Source: an uncultured Helicobacteraceae bacterium (GTDB taxonomy: Bacteria; Campylobacterota; Campylobacteria; Campylobacterales; Helicobacteraceae). From it: 64,000 bases of DNA. A model generated the notes under the pieces. That model ran no database searches and was not told where the DNA came from. It worked only from the letters and a program-made list of their open reading frames with translations. The position numbers and the translations under genes were made by a program. This document shows, one piece after another, positions 10,101 through 17,624 of this stretch. The first letter of the stretch is position 1, and each line of letters opens with the position of its first letter. The DNA is taken from contig CAJTQL010000014.1 of the NCBI GenBank assembly GCA_910578285.1, positions 3,631-67,630 of the forward strand, given 5' to 3'.

Positions 10101-12796
10101 ACTTTGCCAACGAGAATCATGCCCGCTTTGACATACGTGCCGATTTTGACGATTCCGCTTTCATCAAGATATGCGGTTTCTTCTTCACGTACATTGGGAA
10201 TGTCGCGCGTGATTTCTTCGATACCATATTTGAGCTCGCGCGCCTCAATCTCTTTTTCGTAAATATGAACCGATGTGAAAACATCGCTGCGAATGAGTTT
10301 TTCGCTCACAACAATCGCGTCTTCAAAGTTGTAGCCATTCCATGGCATAAATGCTACGCGAATGTTCTTGCCAAGCGCGAGCTCGCCTTTGTTCATATTG
10401 GGTCCATCGGCGATGACTTGCCCTTGTTCAATCATGTCTCCTGCTTTGATGATTGGGAGTTGTGAGAAACATGTATTTTGGTTTGTGCGCAGGTTTTTTT
10501 GCAACGAATAGTGGTCGATGTATGCGCCGCCTTCGTCTTCACCCAAAATGTAGATATTTTTGCCATCAACGCGTTCAACTGTGCCACCACGTGTTGCTTT
10601 GATTGCTTCCCATGAATCGCGTGCGATGATTTTTTCCATGCCTGTCCCGACAATCGGGGCATCGGGCGCGAGAATCGGCACAGCTTGCCGTTGCATGTTT
10701 GAGCCCATCAATGCGCGGTTTGCGTCATCATGTTCGAGAAAGGGAATGAGCGCAGCAGCAACGCCCACAACCATGCTTGGGCTTAAGTCAATCAAATCAA
10801 CTTTGGATTTTTCTTCGAGTAGAATCTCACCATTAATACGTGTTTCAAGCAAATCTTCCTTAATCTCGCCATTCTCATTGACTTCTGTGCTAGCAGGCGC
10901 GATGACTTGCCCTTCCTCTTGTGTGGCGGTGAGATATACGACTTCATCCATAACTTTGCCATCGACAACTTTGCGATAAGGAGCTTCGATAAAGCCTAAA
11001 TCGTTGACTTTAGAATAGATAGAGAGTGTGTTGATAAGCCCGATGTTTTGCCCTTCTGGTGTTTCGATGGGGCAGATTCTGCCATAGTGTGTTGGGTGGA
11101 CATCGCGTACTTCAAATCCCGCACGTTCTTTGACAAGCCCGCCCTCACCGAGCGCAGAGAGGCGACGTTTGTGCGTTACTTCAGAAAGTGGGTTGGTTTG
11201 GTCCATAAATTGTGAGAGCTGCCCGCCTGTGAAAAACTCGAGAATTGTGCTTGTAATCATCTTGGAATTGATGAGGTCATGCGGCATCATCTCTTCGAGA
11301 TTGCTTGGCGGCGTTGTGAATTTGTCGCGAATGGCTTTTTGCATTTTAACAAGCCCCGCATGTAATTCATTAGCAAGCAGCTCACCGATGGCGCGAATGC
11401 GGCGATTGCCCAAATGGTCGCGGTCATCGATGCGCCCTAGCCCATTTTTCACACGGGTGAGATATGAGACTGTAGCGATGATGTCTTGGTAGGTCAGCAC
11501 CGTAACATAGCTTGGAACATCGAGTCCAAGCTTGTGGTTCATTTTCATGCGCCCAACGCGCGTAAAGTCATAACGTTCGGGGTCAAAAAAGAGTTGCTGC
11601 ACAAATTGTTTTGCCGCATCACGCGTTACAGGCTCGCCGGGGCGCATGACTCTATAGATTCGAATCGCGGCAAGCTCATTTTCATTGTCGATTTTTTCGG
11701 TTTGTCGCAAAAGACGTAAAGATTCTGCATCAGCATCAAATGCATTGATGATTGAGGCGTCATGTCCTTTGGCGATGTCATCAGCGATGACAAATTCGCT
11801 CACGCCTGCCTCGAACATTTTTTTGATTTTGCCTTCGTCAATTTTGGTGAGTACGTCAAAGAGAATCTCACCATCTGTGTTGTAGATGGGTTCGGCAAGG
11901 CGGCGGTCAAAGAGAACTTCGAGAGGGTAACGCATACGGATTTCTTTGGATTCAAGCTCCTTGCGTTTTTTGATTCCGATGCGTTTATCTTTTGCAACAA
12001 TTAAATCGCCATTTTCATCAACGACATCATATGTTGCACGTTCTTCAAAGTCTTTGAGATTGAAGGGTGTAACGAAATTATCAACATCTTTCATTACAAT
12101 TTTTTTGAGCGGATAGAAAATTTTGAGAATCTCTTGCTTGCTGTATCCTAATGCGCGGAACAGAATTGTAACGGGGACTTTGCGCCGTTTGTTGATTCGG
12201 ACATAGAGGGTGTCTTTGGCATCATATTCAAAATAAAGCCATGAGCCTTTGTCAGGAATGATTTGCCCTGTGTAGACGCGTTTGTTCGACACACCTGTTG
12301 CTGGTTCTTCGTCTTTAAAAATAACGCCTGGGCTTCTATGGAGCTGATTCACAACCACGCGTTCGACACCATTGATGATAAAAGATGTGCGGTCTGTCAT
12401 AAGCGGAATCTCGCGGATAAAGACACTTTGTTCCTTGATGTCTTTCACACCAAGTTTTTCGCCTGTTTTTTCGTCTCTGTCCCATAGAACGAGGCGCACT
12501 TTGAGCTTGAGAGGAATTGAATAGGTCAACCCTCGTTCCATTGCTTCGCGAATAGTGTAACGAGGTTTGCCATATTCGCAACCGACATATTCAAGAGTTA
12601 CGCGATTTTGAGTATCATGGATAGGAAAAACAGAATGGAATACTTTTTCGATTCCGCTTTTGCTTCCTTCTGTGCCATAGAGAAAGACATCATAGCTGCT
12701 GCGTTGGAGTTGAAGCAAATTGGGTATAGTGATATTTTGAGGAATTTTTGTAAAATTAACTCGTAATCGATTGCCAGATTTTAAAGTGATGGGCAT
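4127..12796 (-). CDS. rpoBC: Fused RNA polymerase beta-beta' subunit
   Basis: A single 2889-residue frame encodes both catalytic subunits of RNA polymerase. The beta half covers about residues 1-1380, with conserved blocks such as [14 protein letters not shown] and the C-terminal [21 protein letters not shown]. After a short linker (about 1380-1400) the beta' half starts. It has the zinc ribbon CLCGKYK...CEKCGVEV near 1450, the active-site NADFDGDQM near 1845 whose three aspartates hold catalytic magnesium, and a second cysteine cluster ([17 protein letters not shown]) in the C-terminal third. The fusion is known from Helicobacter and Wolinella. I take the start at the ATG [13 protein letters not shown] (GAGG ribosome-binding site 9 bp upstream) rather than the in-frame TTG 36 bp earlier, because family similarity begins there. 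Follows rplL. Confidence 0.98.
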   Translation of the reverse strand: [2889 protein letters not shown]

Positions 12797-12836
12797 GGTA
12801 AATAACCTCGTGATAAGATTTCTAGGAGACAAAAGG

Positions 12837-12859
12837 GCAGGGCAGCATGATGACCCTGC
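12837..12859 (-). promoter_or_regulatory. Stem-loop in the rplL-rpoBC gap (possible attenuator or processing site)
   Basis: A perfect 6-bp inverted repeat GCAGGG/CCCTGC with an 11-nt loop lies in the 76-nt gap between the rplL stop and the rpoBC start. It is followed on the transcript by CCTTTTG, a poor U-tract. Many bacteria place a partial attenuator or an RNase III site between rplL and rpoB to lower polymerase relative to L12. This stem-loop is in the right place for that role, but no function is shown by sequence. Confidence 0.4.
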
Positions 12860-12872
12860 AACTAACTGAATA

Positions 12873-13247
12873 CTATTTCACCTCGACTTTCGCGCCCGCT
12901 TCTTCAAGTTTTGCTTTGATTGCTGCGGCATCATCTTTGCTCGCACCTTCTTTGATAGTATGCGGGGTTTTTTCAACAGCGTCTTTTGCTTCTTTGAGTC
13001 CAAGACCTGTGATTTCGCGTACGACTTTAATGACATTGATTTTCTTGTCGCCTGATTCGAGGAGAATCACATCAAATTCTGTTTTTTCCTCTGCTGCTGC
13101 GGCAGCACCGCCACCGCCAGCACCCGCAACAACGGTTGGTGCAGCAGAAACACCAAATTTTTCTTCAAATTCTTTGACAAGCTCGGAGAGCTCAAGAACT
13201 GATAGATTACTGATATATTCAAGCACATCTTGTTTTGTGATAGCCAT
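12873..13247 (-). CDS. rplL: 50S ribosomal protein L7/L12
   Basis: 124 residues. The N-terminal dimerisation helix (about 1-35), an alanine/glycine hinge around 40-55 (GAGGGGAAAAAEEKTEF) and the C-terminal domain with GLGLKEAKDAVEKTP, which recruits EF-Tu and EF-G, follow the usual L12 plan. Several dimers bind L10 to form the ribosomal stalk. It is 17 bp after rplJ. Confidence 0.98.
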   Translation of the reverse strand: MAITKQDVLEYISNLSVLELSELVKEFEEKFGVSAAPTVVAGAGGGGAAAAAEEKTEFDVILLESGDKKINVIKVVREITGLGLKEAKDAVEKTPHTIKEGASKDDAAAIKAKLEEAGAKVEVK

Positions 13248-13264
13248 AACAATCTCCTTGTTGT

Positions 13265-13747
13265 TTAATTTTCTTCTTTTTGCTTGCGCAAATTGTCAAG
13301 TCCTGTAACAAAATATCGAGCAGGTCCCATCCAAACAGAGAGCAACATGCCCAATAGCTCATCACGTGAAGGCATTTTGGATACAATGTCAATATGTTTG
13401 GCATCAACAACTTCGCCTTCAAAGAAGCCGTTTTTGATTGCAAACATGCCATTTGTATCTGTAGCAAACTTGCTCAAAATTTTTGCAAGAGCTACTTGGT
13501 CCTCGCCCCAAGCGAATAAATTGGTGTCTCGAAATTCCAAGCCTTCTATCCCTGCATTTTTGAGTGCGATTGCAGCGAGAGTGTTTTTGACGATTTGAAT
13601 CTTGACACCTGCTGAACGCGCATTCAATCGGAGCGATTCGAGCTGTTTGACGCTTAAGCCTTTATAATCGCACACGGCAATTGCATTTGATGCTTTGAAA
13701 CCCGTAGCCAAGTCCTCTATGATGCGAGTTTTTTCGTTTCTTGTCAT
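13265..13747 (-). CDS. rplJ: 50S ribosomal protein L10
   Basis: 160 residues. The N-terminal rRNA-binding domain (NAIAVCDYKGLSVKQLESLR, then VKIQIVKNTLAAIAL) and the C-terminal helix that anchors L12 dimers are present. L10 is the base of the ribosomal stalk and, with L12, represses its own mRNA in other bacteria. The 87-nt upstream gap contains a structured leader consistent with that control. Confidence 0.97.
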   Translation of the reverse strand: MTRNEKTRIIEDLATGFKASNAIAVCDYKGLSVKQLESLRLNARSAGVKIQIVKNTLAAIALKNAGIEGLEFRDTNLFAWGEDQVALAKILSKFATDTNGMFAIKNGFFEGEVVDAKHIDIVSKMPSRDELLGMLLSVWMGPARYFVTGLDNLRKQKEEN

Positions 13748-13759
13748 TGGTACTCCTTT

Positions 13760-13830
13760 CCGACAAACAACCTATTACAGGGAAGTTTAAGCCATAGCCC
13801 CTGTAGTCATCAGTCTAAGATTAAGCCATT
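13760..13830 (-). promoter_or_regulatory. L10 (rplJ) leader, candidate autoregulatory structure
   Basis: The gap between rplA and rplJ reads, on the transcript, CTGATGA (a kink-turn-like element), then a perfect ACAGGG/CCCTGT stem closing a 16-nt loop containing GGCTTAA, and then the AAAGGAG ribosome-binding site. A second GGCTTAA lies upstream. L10 leaders in many bacteria contain a kink-turn next to a short stem in this interval, where the L10-L12 complex binds to repress translation. Seen: the stems and motifs. Inferred: the identity. Confidence 0.55.
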
Positions 13831-13834
13831 TACG

Positions 13835-14539
13835 CTAACGCAAATCCATGAGTTCTTGTGCATCGAGCTGCAACGAAGGGCTCATTGTGAGCGAGAGAGT
13901 TGCATGGCGAATGTATTTGCCTTTGGCAACAGAAGGCTTAAGACGATTAATCATTTTAACAAGCTCTTCGAGATTGCCTTTGATTTTGTCTTCGCTAAAG
14001 CTCACTTTGCCAATTGGAGCGTGAATATTGCCTTTTTTATCCACACGGAAATTCACTTGTCCACTTTTGACATTATTTACAGCTTTGCTAACGTCCATTG
14101 TTACGGTACCTGTTTTGGGGTTTGGCATGAGCCCTTTTGGTCCCAAAATGCGCCCAACCTTTCCAACTAAAGCCATCATGTCTGGTGTTGCGATGACAAT
14201 ATCAAAATTGATATTGCCTGCTTTGATGTCTTCAGCTAAATCGTCTGTTCCCACAATGTCTGCGCCTGCATTTTTTGCTTCATCTGCCTTGACACCTTTT
14301 GCGAACACGGCTACACGCACTGTTTTTCCTGTCCCATGTGGCAACACCACAGCACCGCGAATCATCTGGTCTGCATGACGAGGGTCAACGCCTAAACGCA
14401 ATGCAATTTCTATCGTTTCATCAAACTTTGCGGAGCGCAATTCTTTGATTGTAGCAGATGCTGTTGTGATGTCGTATATTTTGGTCGTATCCACCTTTTC
14501 AAGCAAAACTCTCATTCTTTTTGTTTGTTTTTTTGCCAT
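13835..14539 (-). CDS. rplA: 50S ribosomal protein L1
   Basis: 234 residues from the ATG MAKKQTKRM. An in-frame TTG four codons earlier is inside the GGGG ribosome-binding region and is rejected. Conserved L1 features are VDTTKIYDI, the ALRLGVDPRHADQMIRG rRNA-binding segment, and MPNPKTGTVT followed by KSGQVNFRVDKKGN. L1 forms the mobile E-site stalk and binds 23S rRNA. It lies 21 bp after rplK in the usual L11-L1 pairing. Confidence 0.98.
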   Translation of the reverse strand: MAKKQTKRMRVLLEKVDTTKIYDITTASATIKELRSAKFDETIEIALRLGVDPRHADQMIRGAVVLPHGTGKTVRVAVFAKGVKADEAKNAGADIVGTDDLAEDIKAGNINFDIVIATPDMMALVGKVGRILGPKGLMPNPKTGTVTMDVSKAVNNVKSGQVNFRVDKKGNIHAPIGKVSFSEDKIKGNLEELVKMINRLKPSVAKGKYIRHATLSLTMSPSLQLDAQELMDLR

Positions 14540-14560
14540 ATTATACCCCAACTTTTCTGC

Positions 14561-14986
14561 TTATTCAACAATCTCAACGCCCATACTGCGGGCGCTACCT
14601 TCAACAATCTTGATGGCACCATCTATGTCTTTTGCGTTCAAATCTTCCGATTTGGTTTTTGCAATCTCTAACACTTGCGCCTTTGTGAGTTTTGCAACTT
14701 TGTTTTTCAAAGGATTGTCTGAACCCTTCTGAATCCCTGCCGCTTTTTTGATTAAATCTGTTACAGGGGGTTTTTTGGTAATAAAAGTAAAGCTCTTATC
14801 TTGATAAACGGTAATAATCACGGGAATATTGAAACTGCCCATGTCTTTTGTTTTTTCATTGAAAGCCTTACAAAACTCCATGATATTGACCCCTCTTTGT
14901 CCCAAAGCCGGTCCCACAGGAGGCGATGGATTTGCCTTACCTGCCGGAATCTGAAGCTTAAGCTCCCCAACGATTTTTTTTGCCAT
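14561..14986 (-). CDS. rplK: 50S ribosomal protein L11
   Basis: 141 residues. The N-terminal KLQIPAGKANPSPPVGPALGQ and the C-terminal domain ending GSARSMGVEI are diagnostic. L11 binds the GTPase-associated region of 23S rRNA. The prolines of the PSPPVGPALG loop that forms the thiostrepton-binding site are intact. It follows nusG by 22 bp and precedes rplA. Confidence 0.98.
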   Translation of the reverse strand: MAKKIVGELKLQIPAGKANPSPPVGPALGQRGVNIMEFCKAFNEKTKDMGSFNIPVIITVYQDKSFTFITKKPPVTDLIKKAAGIQKGSDNPLKNKVAKLTKAQVLEIAKTKSEDLNAKDIDGAIKIVEGSARSMGVEIVE

Positions 14987-15008
14987 TTGGTTTCCTTAAT
15001 GTTTTAGA

Positions 15009-15539
15009 TTAGACGATTTTTTCCACTTGAGAATAAAGAATCTCAATAGGAGTGCTTCTCCCAAAAATAGAAACATTGAGTTTCAATTTGCGATGTTCCA
15101 TGTCATATTCTTCCACAGTGCCTGTGAAATTCACAAAAGGTCCTTCCGTGATTCGAACGACTTCACCATTTTCAAAAAAGATCTTTGGACGTGGGGCAGC
15201 ACGATTGGTGATTTTTTCAAGAATCGTGTTAATGTCTGATTCGCTCAATGGTGTGGGTTTTTTAGCCTCTCCAATGAAACGTCCTACACGTGGCAGGGAT
15301 TGAATCAAGTGCCATGTTTTTGTGTCCAAATCGACTTTAATGAAGACATAACCGGGATATACGCTACGTTCCGAGATTCTTTTTTTGTTGTTTTTGATTT
15401 CGATAATGTCCTCTGTAGGGACAACAATCTGTTCTACACGATCTTGTATCTTATACTCGCGCACAAGATTCTCGATGGCGTCCTTGACAGAACGTTCGCT
15501 CCCATAATAGGTTTGAATCGCATACCACGCAAAAGACAT
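15009..15539 (-). CDS. nusG: Transcription termination/antitermination factor NusG
   Basis: 176 residues from the ATG MSFAWYAIQTYYG. The longer frame starting 33 bp upstream lacks family similarity, whereas this ATG has AGGGAG seven bases ahead. The N-terminal NGN domain (WYAIQTYYGSE, PGYVFI) binds RNA polymerase, and the C-terminal KOW domain (GPFVNFTGTVEEYD) contacts Rho or ribosomal protein S10. It begins 10 bp after secE. Confidence 0.97.
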   Translation of the reverse strand: MSFAWYAIQTYYGSERSVKDAIENLVREYKIQDRVEQIVVPTEDIIEIKNNKKRISERSVYPGYVFIKVDLDTKTWHLIQSLPRVGRFIGEAKKPTPLSESDINTILEKITNRAAPRPKIFFENGEVVRITEGPFVNFTGTVEEYDMEHRKLKLNVSIFGRSTPIEILYSQVEKIV

Positions 15540-15549
15540 TCCCACTCCC

Positions 15550-15759
15550 TTACGCAATGATGGACATAACAAACCACGACAATATCAAATCAACCAATGC
15601 CAAAAAGAGCGTTACGATTGTAACAACAATCACCACAGAAATAGCGGCTGCACGCACAGAACCCACGCCAGAATCATCGCCCGACCATGTTGGGAACAGA
15701 ACCTTGTTTAACTCTTTTTTAGAATCTTGGTAATAGCTTATTAGTTTTTTCATCGTCAT
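15550..15759 (-). CDS. secE: Preprotein translocase subunit SecE
   Basis: 69 residues, the short single-span form. A cytosolic amphipathic helix (YYQDSKKELNKVLFPTW) is followed by one transmembrane segment near residues 36-62. SecE clamps SecY in the translocon. Two ATGs lie two codons apart at the start and neither has a strong ribosome-binding site; the outer one is given. It sits between tRNA-Trp and nusG, the standard arrangement. Confidence 0.93.
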   Translation of the reverse strand: MTMKKLISYYQDSKKELNKVLFPTWSGDDSGVGSVRAAAISVVIVVTIVTLFLALVDLILSWFVMSIIA

Positions 15760-15776
15760 TCACTTTACTATCTCTT

Positions 15777-15852
15777 TGGCAGGCCAGGAGGGACTCGAAC
15801 CCCCAACCATCGGTTTTGGAGACCGGCGCTCTACCATTAGAGCTACTGACCT
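15777..15852 (-). tRNA. tRNA-Trp (anticodon CCA)
   Basis: 76 nt including an encoded 3' CCA. The acceptor stem AGGTCAG pairs with CTGGCCT, the T-loop TTCGAGT is canonical, and the anticodon loop CTCCAAA gives CCA. It lies between rpmG and secE, inside the same transcript. Confidence 0.96.
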
Positions 15853-15901
15853 ACATCTGTACTCTAAGATTTCTCCTAGAGTACATTGGCTTTTGCTCTG
15901 T

Positions 15902-16060
15902 CTAACTTTTGAGCTTGACTTCTTTATGAAGTGTATGCTTTTTGAGACGCGGGCAAAACTTCTTGAGCTCCAATTTTTCTGTTTGCGTTTTTGCGTTCTT
16001 TGTTGTCGTGTAGTTAATATCACCACTCTCTGAACATTTGAGTCCAATCTTGACTTTCAT
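15902..16060 (-). CDS. rpmG: 50S ribosomal protein L33
   Basis: 52 residues, found by reading the gap between tuf and tRNA-Trp. It starts MKVKIGLKCSESG and has the L33 core NYTTTKNAKT...EKLELKKFCPR followed by KHTLHKE. In the zinc-binding form of L33 two CxxC pairs hold the metal. Here each pair keeps only its first cysteine (CSES and CPRL), so the protein should not bind zinc that way. It is 12 bp after tuf. Confidence 0.95.
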   Translation of the reverse strand: MKVKIGLKCSESGDINYTTTKNAKTQTEKLELKKFCPRLKKHTLHKEVKLKS

Positions 16061-16072
16061 ATCGATTCCTCG

Positions 16073-17272
16073 TTATTTGAGAATGTTGGTTACAACACCT
16101 GCGCCCACGGTTTTGCCACCTTCGCGAATCGCGAATCGTGTTTCTTTTTCAAGCGCAATAGGGTTGATTAATTCCACAGTGATTTTGACATTATCGCCGG
16201 GCATCACCATTTCTGTGCCTTCAGGAAGTGTGATTGCTCCTGTAACGTCTGTTGTGCGCACATAGAATTGTGGGCGATAGCCATTCAAGAAAGGTGTGTG
16301 GCGTCCACCTTCGTCTTTAGAGAGGATATAAACTTCCGCTTCAAATTTAGTGTGGGGTGTGATAGAACCAACCTTACAAAGAACCATACCACGTTCAACA
16401 TCTTCTTTCTTTGTTCCGCGCAACAAAACACCGACATTATCGCCTGCTTGCCCTTGGTCCATTTCTTTACGGAACATTTCAACGCCTGTAACGGTGGTTT
16501 TTTGGGTATTGCGAATCCCGACAATCTCGACTTCATCGCCAACCTTAACAACACCTCTTTCGATTCTTCCTGTAACCACAGTTCCGCGCCCTGCGATTGA
16601 GAATACATCTTCCACAGGCATCAAGAAAGGTTTGTCGGTATCGCGCTCTGGTGTTGGGATATAATCATCGACTGCTTTCATGAGCTCAAGAATCTTTTCG
16701 CTCCATTCGCCCAAATTGCCTGTTTTAGCTTCTTCGAGTGCTTTAAGCGCTGAACCTGCTACGATGGGTGTATCGTCTCCGGGAAAGTCATAGTTTGAAA
16801 GCAATTCGCGTACTTCCATTTCAACCAGTTCCAAAAGCTCAGCATCATCGACCATATCTTGTTTATTGAGAAATACGACAATATAGGGAACGCCAACTTG
16901 TCGCGACAAAAGGATATGCTCGCGCGTTTGTGGCATAGGACCATCAGCAGCAGAAACGACAAGAATCGCTCCGTCCATTTGTGCTGCACCTGTAATCATA
17001 TTTTTGACATAGTCAGCATGCCCGGGACAATCCACATGAGCGTAATGTCGGTTTTCTGTCTCATATTCGATATGAGAGGTTGCAATGGTAATCCCACGTT
17101 CTTTTTCTTCGGGTGCATTGTCGATGTTGTCATAATCTTTCAGCTCTGCCAAACCCTTTGTAGAAAGAACAGCAGAAATTGCTGCACTCAAAGTTGTTTT
17201 ACCATGGTCGACATGCCCAATGGTGCCAATATTTACGTGAGGCTTCGTCCTCTCGAACTTTTCCTTAGCCAT
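16073..17272 (-). CDS. tuf: Elongation factor Tu
   Basis: 399 residues from the ATG MAKEKFERTKPHVN, which has AGGAG seven bases upstream; the in-frame extension of 21 codons upstream is not family sequence. GTPase motifs are GHVDHGKT at 19-26, the RGITI switch region, DCPGHADYV (G3) and NKQD (G4). Domains II and III are complete (PVEDVFSIAGRGTVVTGR; the ending KTVGAGVVTNI). EF-Tu delivers aminoacyl-tRNA to the ribosome. It is preceded by four tRNA genes and followed by rpmG. Confidence 0.98.
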   Translation of the reverse strand: MAKEKFERTKPHVNIGTIGHVDHGKTTLSAAISAVLSTKGLAELKDYDNIDNAPEEKERGITIATSHIEYETENRHYAHVDCPGHADYVKNMITGAAQMDGAILVVSAADGPMPQTREHILLSRQVGVPYIVVFLNKQDMVDDAELLELVEMEVRELLSNYDFPGDDTPIVAGSALKALEEAKTGNLGEWSEKILELMKAVDDYIPTPERDTDKPFLMPVEDVFSIAGRGTVVTGRIERGVVKVGDEVEIVGIRNTQKTTVTGVEMFRKEMDQGQAGDNVGVLLRGTKKEDVERGMVLCKVGSITPHTKFEAEVYILSKDEGGRHTPFLNGYRPQFYVRTTDVTGAITLPEGTEMVMPGDNVKITVELINPIALEKETRFAIREGGKTVGAGVVTNILK

Positions 17273-17372
17273 AATCAGTCTCCTAAACTCAAATTTATCG
17301 TGAAGTCGTTGTGGTGTCGGCGAAACGCGCACCAAAAAACGCTAACAAACAAGCCTCGAATCGAGGCAAAAC

Positions 17373-17447
17373 TGGAGCCCATAGGCGGGATTGAACCGCC
17401 GACCTCTTCCTTACCAAGGAAGTGCTCTGCCACTGAGCTATATGGGC
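17373..17447 (-). tRNA. tRNA-Thr (anticodon GGT)
   Basis: 75 nt with encoded CCA. The acceptor stem GCCCATA pairs with TATGGGC, the anticodon stem is CTTCC/GGAAG with loop TTGGTAA, and the T-loop is TTCAATC. It reads ACC and ACU codons. It is the last tRNA before tuf. Confidence 0.95.
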
Positions 17448-17523
17448 AACTCTACAAATGTAAAATGTAGACAATAAATTGGGAGGGCGAAACTGACGCA
17501 TTGCAGAAATCAGCTCCCAGAGA

Positions 17524-17600
17524 TGGAGCGGGAAACGGGGCTCGAACCCGCGACCCTCAGCTTGGAAGGCTGATGCTCTAGCCAACTGAGCTACTCCCGC
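17524..17600 (-). tRNA. tRNA-Gly (anticodon TCC)
   Basis: 77 nt with encoded CCA. The acceptor stem begins GCGGGAG and ends with a strand that pairs with it; the anticodon stem is TCAGC/GCTGA with loop CTTCCAA; the T-loop is TTCGAGC. It reads GGA and GGG glycine codons. Confidence 0.95.
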
Positions 17601-17624
17601 ACATTGATGAATCTATAAGCCCTA

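Noticed and set aside
9620..10465. 281-codon open frame on the plus strand
   Set aside because: Antisense shadow inside the beta part of rpoBC, with abnormal phenylalanine and alanine content.
15760..16047. 95-codon minus-strand frame
   Set aside because: Runs through tRNA-Trp and out of frame through rpmG.
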